64,000 nucleotides of DNA, from contig CM071925.1 of assembly GCA_016081115.2 (NCBI GenBank), positions 8,102,441-8,166,440 on the forward strand, read 5' to 3'. Position numbers and translations under genes: made by a program. The notes under the pieces are model-generated. The model was not told the origin of the DNA. It saw nothing but the letters and a program-made list of their open reading frames with translations, and searched no databases. Positions within the stretch are counted from its first letter, which is position 1. The number at the start of each line of letters is the position of its first letter. This DNA is from Rehmannia glutinosa. Taxonomy: Eukaryota; Streptophyta; Magnoliopsida; Lamiales; Orobanchaceae. Of the stretch, positions 56,929 to 64,000 are shown in pieces.

Positions 56929-56937
56929 GTATATTTC
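56929..56937 (+). repeat. 9-bp target duplication, right copy (GTATATTTC)
   Basis: Identical to 53759-53767. Confidence 0.75.
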
Positions 56938-57587
56938 TAATAATTGAAATAATATGAAACATCTATATATCTATATAAAGAGAGAGTCACTTATAAATAG
57001 TAGTACGAAATTTTCCCGCCCATTTCCTCTTTCTAAATCTAGAATTTATTAAATTATTATTATAAATGTATTAACTAATAAAAAATAATAATTTAATTCA
57101 ACAAATTGCAATAAAGATGCTAAGATTTTTGATAAGTTCTAATGATTAAGATAATATTATTTTGACAATTGGATTATACTTTCCAAATTTAAAAAATCAT
57201 TATGTCTTATTTTCAGTAAATCGGATTTTCATTGTCAACATAATTTGGGTAAATTATAATTATTAAGGTAAGATTATTTTGACAATTATTTTTATGCTAT
57301 CTTAATATTACAAAATAATTTAATTATCAAAATAATTTCACATAATTTATAATTTAAAAATAATTTAATTATCAAAATACTACAAAATAAATCAAAATAA
57401 TTATTTGATAAGACTGCCAAATAAAATTAAAAGGCTTAAAATATGAAATAAATTAAATAAATTCAAAAAATCATATAAGATCTATAAATTTTTCAATAAA
57501 TCTGAAATTATCCAAGAATTCATAAAATTACATAATAAATAAAAAAATGGAAATAAAGCCTTAATATTATCATATTAAGTCTAATAT
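56938..57587. other. AT-rich intergenic DNA
   Basis: Very AT-rich with repeated AAATAATTTAATTATCAAAATA words near 57300-57400. No gene recognised. The last 5 bases (AATAT) are the expected target duplication of F. Confidence 0.4.
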
Positions 57588-60500
57588 TGTCACGCCCCAA
57601 ACGGGACGCGACGAACGATTCACAACTTAAATACAAATGAACCAACAGTCCAGACAAATATCAATGAGAACCCAATAAGACAGAGTCTAAATAGAAATGG
57701 AATCAAATAACAATGCGAATAAATCTTACGATCTACAATCCATCATCCAAGTTACAACCCGAAAATCAACAAAATATAGCATATTAAAGTCAAAGGTCAT
57801 ATGCCCTCAATTACAAACCCGAATGGAATGAAAAACAAAAGTCCGCAACAATATAAGAAAAGAGTCCAATCAACAGCAAGAAGCCGTAATCCAACTAGCA
57901 TAGTACAAGGTCTCAATCCGAGCTAGGTTCAAAGATCTCCAACGAAATCCTCATCTAAGGTTAGAAAACAGGTGGGGATGAGACAAAAATCTCAGTGGAT
58001 GGGGTGATTGTGTGCGAGTGTGGCGAATATAGTTAATGTGAGAAAACAATTATATGAAAAACACGTGAGTATGATGCATGATTTGCATACGAGTTCAAGC
58101 GTCGTGATAAAATAATACAATAGTATATTTATACGATTCAAGAAAATTCATGGTCACACAGCACTATGTGAATCAAGACAGTAGGATTGCGGAAGTGTAA
58201 CGCCAATCCTATGCAAGGCAAATAATGGTTTGCGTCGGATTTGTAGCGCCAACCAATGCAAAACAGTAGCGGTTGCATTGCGGAAATGTAATGCCAACCA
58301 AAACGGGACGATAACTCGGAATCGTGTGGATCGGACATCGATTCCTTCGTTCTTCCTTGTAACTCCCATCAAGTATGATCCAAGACCGCACCTTATCGCT
58401 CCGTAGGCAAAGACAAAATCCAGTGGAGCCGGGCGAGGCTCTGGACCGTCATAATCATGATTATACCACGATTACGACCCGCTTCCCCGGGACAAACTCC
58501 TCCCCGCCATTGCGGGATTAGGGACGATGGGGTAGGAAGAGTGGAATAGAATCGAGCTGTCGGTTCCATCCCCGACGTATCCATTCGTGTGAGCTCGACA
58601 CACCAAGTTGACTCGGCGGGAAAGTAATTACAATTACAAAAATCAACCAGCAATGAGTATTATTGATTTAAAGCGATTTAGGTTTTTTTTTTGAAAACGC
58701 GAGTGGCAATTATGGCGTTGATGGAGTTTTGGATGAAGATGATTATCGGAAGTATAAGCAACCTTCGATATCTTGAAAGATTAGGTGGGACATAAATCCC
58801 GTTATAGATTGATTAGTAGGCGAGGAAGTCGCCCGCGATCGGGTATTAATCGGTCAAATTGATCCGATAAGTCAGGGGTTTTTGGGAAAGTAAAATATTT
58901 AAATTAAATCTCCAAGTCAGAGAGTCCAGGGCTATTTTAGTAAAAGAGAAAATAATTTGAGTTAGGTCCTTTATAAAAGAAAAAATGTAATTTAGCCTCG
59001 TTTTGTAAAAACTAACACTTTTGGGGTTAAAAATTGAATAAATAAATAAACCCGACCTTGAAATATTATGAGGTCAGTTCCTAAATTCTCCAAATTGTCC
59101 AGAGATTCAGGTTTTTAAAATTTTGAGGTCGCGATTTTGTAAAATCCCACATTGGCCCAAAATTTGTAAAAATTGCCAATTCGGACCTTAAGTTTTAAAA
59201 ATTCGGAACTGACAAACCGGAAGGGCTTTTAATGTGATTACAGTTGGAAAATGTCACTAAGGTTAGTAGGATATTGGGACAAAAGCAGTTTTTAAAAGCA
59301 ATATGTGTAGGTCCTTTAACTTTTGAAAATATCATTTTTGTCCCATTTTAAAATAATTGCCTTTAAGGCTTTTAGGGGTCCAATTGTTATGTAATTTGAA
59401 CCTTGGGTCCAAAATATATTAATTTATAGTTAAATTAGTATTTCCAGGTGCATGGGCTGCATAAGTACTGGAAATTTCATTTGGGTCCTCAAGTTTAGTA
59501 TTTTACACATTAGTCCCTCAATTTTAGAAAAATTGTTTTCCGACCCCTAACCACTTGGATTTTTTGGAATACTTTTAAAATGTGTCATTCCCAGTAACGT
59601 AAGAGTAAAAATTTCAATTTTTAAAGTTTAGGTCTGGTACAGTTTTAAAAATTGCAAAGTACCCCTTAAACTTTCAATATTTTACAATCTAGTCATTGGG
59701 CTTTTAAAGGTTGATTTTATTTATCTCAAAACTCTTAAAACTTTATTAAAATGTCCAAAAGTCATTTTTGAACCTGAGTACAGTCCCAAATTTCGAAATT
59801 TGCAGAGGGGTCCTTTAACTTTTATTTTCTTGCAATTTAGTCCACCAACTTTCCATTTTTGCATTTTTAAGTCCAAAATTGAAATTTAATCAATTATGCT
59901 CGAGTTTCCTGGTTATATGTCATCCAAAACATAGATTTTAAAGATCATACACATGCATGTTCAATACATACAAGAATTCATCAATTAAAGCATTAAAGTG
60001 TACATGCATGTACCTAAAATTCAATAAATAATAACTTTGAGCAACTCTTGAGAATTTTCATGATTTGATATATAAAATTGACATGCAATACATAATTATA
60101 TATATCTCAAGGCTCATGATTAAAGTTTCTATATGCATTTAATCAAAACACCTATAAGTTGGAAAAATAATTTTTCCATCCACCTTAAATTTGGAAATTG
60201 TGAAATAAAAGGATAATTTCACAATTTTTGGATGAGGCTTCTTAGGTCAGCCCCTAAGTCAAGAAAATATCAAAATTTGGAGTTAGGAAAATGAGAGAAA
60301 AATTAATGAAAAAAAGAAGGAAATAAGGAAATGAAAAGGACTACACTTTACCTTGTGTAGTAGATGTTTGAAGACTAGTTGAAGCTCAAAAATTGGAAAT
60401 TTTGGCTCAACTCCAAAATCTCCTAAGGTCAGCCCCTATTTCTCAAAAATGGAAAAGGGGTGTTAAAATTTGAAAAATAGGAAGAGTAGGAAAGAAAGGG

Positions 60501-61629
60501 GTCAGTACACAATTAACTTACCTTGTAGTCTAGTTTTTTCTCTATTATTTCTTCTTCAAGCTTGAGGTCTTTCTTCAAAATATTGTCAAGTTCAAACCTT
60601 CAAGTTCTTCTAAATGTACCTCCAAAACCAAATTCAAACTTAAGTTAAGAAGGTGGAAGAGATGAACAATATGATATCAAAAAATGGATTGAAGCTAAAT
60701 TTTCTTACCTTGTATGATGATGGTTCGATTTTTGTGAAGAATAGGGAAGAAAATGTTGAAAATTTTTCTAAGTATAGAAGAAGAAGGTGAAAGGAAGAAT
60801 AGAGAGAAGTTGGGAGTTTTTTAGAGAGAAGGAGGAGGATTTTTGTTAGAGGATAGATGTGTTAGATGAAATGGGATGAATTTTTTTAACAAAATTTGGC
60901 CATATGGCCGTCCACTTCATGGAGAGAGGGGGAGAGGATTTTGATCAAATTGTGTCTTGTAATTTGTCTCTTGCATGGAGACAAAAATGCAAGTCAAAGT
61001 GTGGGTCAATTGGAATTTGAGAGAAATAAGAAGAATATTGGGAAGAATGGAATAAGTTGGGAAAAATAATAATAAAGAATTGGTGTATAAGATGATGTGT
61101 ATAATGTTTGAATTAATGATATAATTATACATTAGATGACTAATATATGGTGTAGGTGTACAAGAGTTGGATGATATTTTTATCCCAAAAATACCACCAT
61201 GGCCGTCCACTTTGAGGGCAAATTGGTAATTCCATATTTTTTTTTGTCCCAAATTTGATGATAATAGATGAAATATATCAATCTCCAAAATATTTAGTGA
61301 TTTCCTTGATCACTTGTAAGTCTCATGATCACTTAATCTAAATCAAAATCTTAATTCTATAAGGTAAAAGTCTCTAAAATAAATAGTCTCTTAAAATTCT
61401 AAGGTGGCTAATAAATACAAAAATAGTAGTAATGATCAATCAAGTGATCATAAATGAGGATAGAATTAAATAAGATCATGATCACAAATAATTAAATAAA
61501 ATGAAATAAAATACAAAATGTATATATTATTATTAATTACCCGTCAAAATGACGCGATAAAATAGTCGATCAAATGTTTAAACAACAATAAGGATCCATT
61601 AATAGCTTCGGAAAAATCGGGGCTTCACA
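57588..61629 (-). repeat. 3' LTR of F, 4.04 kb
   Basis: Starts TGTCACGCCCC and ends GGGCTTCACA. It is the only complete LTR of this family here and the reference for locating what E has lost. It contains tandem units at 58185-58310 and many GTCC-TTTAAC-type words. ORFs within it (for example 60917-61288) have no domains. Confidence 0.9.
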
Positions 61630-61800
61630 TCGAATAGTTCGGATATTGATTCCTTATGTCTTCTTCCGTTTCCCACGCGTTGCGTCTTCGCCCGGTTGTG
61701 GTTTCGCCACACCACTTTAACCATCGGGATTTCTCTCTTACGCGAATTGTCGTATCTGGCGATCAATGATCCGGATTGGCCTCTCGGTGTAGGATAGATT
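61630..61800 (-). pseudogene. pol: F chromodomain at the end of pol
   Basis: The minus strand reads IPMVKVVWRNHN, the chromodomain core (V-K-V-x-W-x-x-H), then a frameshifted D-A-T-W-E-T-E-like segment and LFDV followed by a TGA at the LTR edge. It is equivalent to the E chromodomain and supports chromovirus assignment. Confidence 0.7.
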
Positions 61801-63180
61801 TTCCATTAGAGGAGGAGTATCTCGGTGATGATATGTTCGGGATCCGGTTGATACTTCTTCAATCTCGACACGTGGAATACATCGTGCATTCTCGCATATG
61901 TCTTGTGTAACTCGAGTCCGCAGGCTAACTTCCCGATCCTTTGTAAAATCTTGTAAGGTCCAACATATCTCGGACTCAACTTGCCTCCTTTCTTGGATTA
62001 ATCGATCCTTTCCGTGGTGAGAGTCCGAGAAATACTTCATCACCGACTTCAAATTCCAAATCCTTTCTTCTCTTGTCCGCGTAACTCTTTTGGCGGCTCC
62101 GAGCCGTGCGAATCCGCTCCTTGATCGGCTTGACCTTCTCCATGGCCTCGAACTAAGTCGACCTTTGGAATCGAGGGCGACTTTCATTTCTTTCGGAGTC
62201 CATTGTTCATCAATCTCCCGAGTGTAGTGGGATCTACATTTTCGCCCATACAATACCTCGTAGGGTGCCATCCCAATCGTGGCCACGATAAGCTGTTGTT
62301 GTAGGCGAACTCGGCTAATGGTAAGTGCGAATCCCAACTCCCTTGAAAATTCAAGGTGTAGGCTCATGACATATCTTCAAGGGTTTGAATTGTTGGTCGA
62401 TCGTCCATCGGTTTGTGGATGTCTTCTTTGTCTTTGAAACTTAGCGAGGTACCCAATTCCTCGTGCAAGCACTTCCAAAATGCGGAGACAAACCTCGGGT
62501 CTCTGTCGGATATTATATTTGGTACTCCATGCGATCGAATGACTTCTCGGATATAAGTCGTGCAAGTTTTACGCAAGCTATCGTTTTCTTGATGGGTAAA
62601 AAGTGTGCGATTTCGTGAGTCGGTCTACAACCACCCAAATAGCATCATGGCCTCCTCACGGTCCTTGGTAGATCCGTCACGAAGTCCATCGTTATATGTT
62701 CTCATTTCCACTGGGAATTCTCAACGGTTGTAGCAAACCGGAAGGTCGTTGGTGTTCTCGCTTTTACTCGTTGACAAGTCAAACATCTCGCAACGAACTC
62801 GCTACACTGGTTCTTCATGTTTACCCACCAATAACTCCGTTTCAAATCCTTATACATCTTGTTTCCTCGGGATGTATAGTGTATTTCGAGCGGTGTGCCT
62901 CCGCTAGGATTTTATTCCTAATCGCTTTCGTCATTTGGTACACACACTCGATTCGGAACCCGATAACTCCATCTTGGTCCGAGAAGTCGATCTTTCTCCT
63001 TTAAGTATCTTCTCATTTAGTTTTTGAAGATGTGTGTCTTTCTCTTGCACTTCTTTGATCTCATTCAGCAGATTGGGTGTAACTGAAATGTTGGCACATG
63101 AAATCTGAGTATTGGTTCTTGTTAGATTCCAATTGCTCAGCTCTTTTAATGATTCCCACTCTCGAATCATAAGTCTGGCT
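61801..63180 (-). pseudogene. pol: F integrase (Ty3)
   Basis: Zinc-binding region near 62760-62960. Core block 62364-62576 reads VIRSHGVPNIISDRDPRFVS then AFWKCLHEEL, with the catalytic S-D-R-D. Block 61738-62367 reads GMAPYEVLYGRKCRSH, the conserved post-core G-x-x-P-x-x-x-L-Y-G-R-x-C, then the C-terminal region. Block 62931-63170 is the RNase H-integrase linker (SVTPNLLNEIKEVQEKD). Three or more frameshifts. Confidence 0.8.
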
Positions 63181-63223
63181 AAGCTCGCCTTTCTGCTTAG
63201 AGCGCCCGCTACGATGTTAGCTT

Positions 63224-63600
63224 TCAGGGATGGTATTGAATATCAAAGTGATAGTCCTCAATCAACTCCATCCATCTCCGTTGTCTCAGATTGAGGTCTT
63301 TCTGGGAGAATAGATACTTCAAGCTCTTATGATCCGTGAAAACCGTGAATGTTTCTCCGTAGAGATAGTATCTCCATTTCTTCAACGCGAAAACTATCGC
63401 TGCCAATTCCAAGTCATGCGTTGGATAATTGGCTTCATACGGTTTGAGTTTTCGTGATGCATAAGCGATAACCTTTCCTTCCTGCATGAGCACTGCTCCT
63501 AGTCCTTCTTTTGATGCATCACTATAGACGACAAAGTTTTCGGTTCCCTTTGGAAGGGCTAAGACTGGAGCTGTAGTAAGTCGTTTCTTCACCTCTTGGA
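63224..63600 (-). pseudogene. pol: F RNase H (Ty3), frame intact
   Basis: A 122-aa open block reading NFVVYSDASKEGLGAVLMQE, THDLELAAIVFALKKW and TVFTDHKSLKYLFSQKDLNL. All three acidic positions (Y-S-D, D-L-E-L, T-D-H) are present, unlike E. The surrounding pol frames are broken, so it is listed as part of a pseudogene. Confidence 0.9.
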
Positions 63601-64000
63601 AACTCGCCTCGCATTTGTCATTCCACTCAAACTTGACTTGCTTCTGGGTTAGTCGAGTGAGTGGTCCGGCTATCTTGGAGAAGTCCTGGATAAATCTTCG
63701 ATAATATCCAGCTAGTCTTAGGAAATTCTCGATTTAAGTTATTCTGAGACTCGGGTTGTTTCCATTCAACCATGTCTGTACCTTCGAAGGATCTACTGTA
63801 ATCCCAGTGTCGGATACTATATGTCCCAAGAATGCGACTTCACTAAGCCAAAATTCGCACTTGCTGAATTTGGCATACAACTTATGCTCTCGTAGTGTCT
63901 CTAAAATGATTTTCAGATGACGTTCGTGCTCTTATCTAGACTTAGAGTATACTAGTATGTCATCAATGAATATCACTACGAATTGATCCAAATAAGGTTG
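63601..64000 (-). pseudogene. pol: F reverse transcriptase, C-terminal part
   Basis: The minus strand from the window edge reads FVVIFIDDILVYSK with the catalytic IDD codons at about 63958-63972, then the thumb region down to the RNase H start. A frameshift lies near 63735. The rest of RT lies outside the window. Confidence 0.8.

Larger units (their letters stand above)
57588..64000 (-). mobile_element. Element F: second chromovirus of E's family (3' part)
   Basis: Minus-strand Ty3 element with a complete 3' LTR and the 3' part of pol. It continues beyond the right window edge. Domain order, LTR sequence and length match E. It is better preserved, with an intact RNase H frame. Confidence 0.9.

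Noticed and set aside
1..64000. CRISPR arrays, bacterial operons, tRNA or rRNA genes
   Set aside because: None seen. Matches to tRNA 3' ends are retroelement primer sites, and the tandem arrays lack spacer-repeat organisation.

Overview
This window is repeat-rich nuclear DNA from a flowering plant, most likely a eudicot. The signs are AT-rich sequence, plant tRNA(Met)- and tRNA(Asp)-type primer sites, Sirevirus, Athila-like and chromovirus LTR retrotransposons, plant pararetrovirus-like sequence and MITEs. The species cannot be told from the sequence. No intact host gene, tRNA or rRNA gene was recognised. Almost every recognisable protein is a frameshifted retroelement remnant. One 100-N assembly gap lies at 50909-51008.

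Left part, 1-34101: five LTR retrotransposons, all on the minus strand, each cut on its left (3') side by the outer end of the next element's 5' LTR. From left to right: D (Sirevirus-like Copia, 1-2951), C (Athila-like Ty3, 2952-6113), A (gag-only Sirevirus-like, 6114-10610), B (large Sirevirus of D's family with gag-pol and an extra downstream ORF region, 10611-22292) and E (Ty3 chromovirus with LTRs of several kb, 22293-34101). This is what the right half of a nest looks like: D in C in A in B in E. The matching left halves should lie beyond the window start.

Middle part, 34102-57587: AT-rich DNA with a degenerate ~30-bp array, a hAT-like MITE with an 8-bp target duplication, copies of a GGTGCGATTG-type MITE, a G-box/RY motif cluster with no visible gene, part of a Sirevirus LTR running into the gap, and a minisatellite built on the palindrome GGCACGATCGTGCC. 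It also holds three copies of a caulimovirid-like (pararetrovirus) sequence. The longest reads, on the minus strand, tRNA(Met) primer site, coat-protein region with zinc knuckle, movement protein, protease, reverse transcriptase, RNase H and an unassigned tail. It has no integrase and no LTRs.

The most striking observation concerns the two larger pararetrovirus-like copies (38787-46844 and 53768-56928). Each is bounded by inverted GTCCC-rich termini and flanked by a perfect 9-bp direct repeat (TTAAATATA and GTATATTTC). That is the signature of a Mutator-type TIR transposon, so a TIR unit carrying pararetroviral genes appears to have moved at least twice, once in an internally deleted form.

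Right part, 57588-64000: a second chromovirus of E's family (F), with a complete 4.04-kb LTR and the 3' portion of pol (chromodomain, integrase, RNase H and the start of RT) running off the window end.
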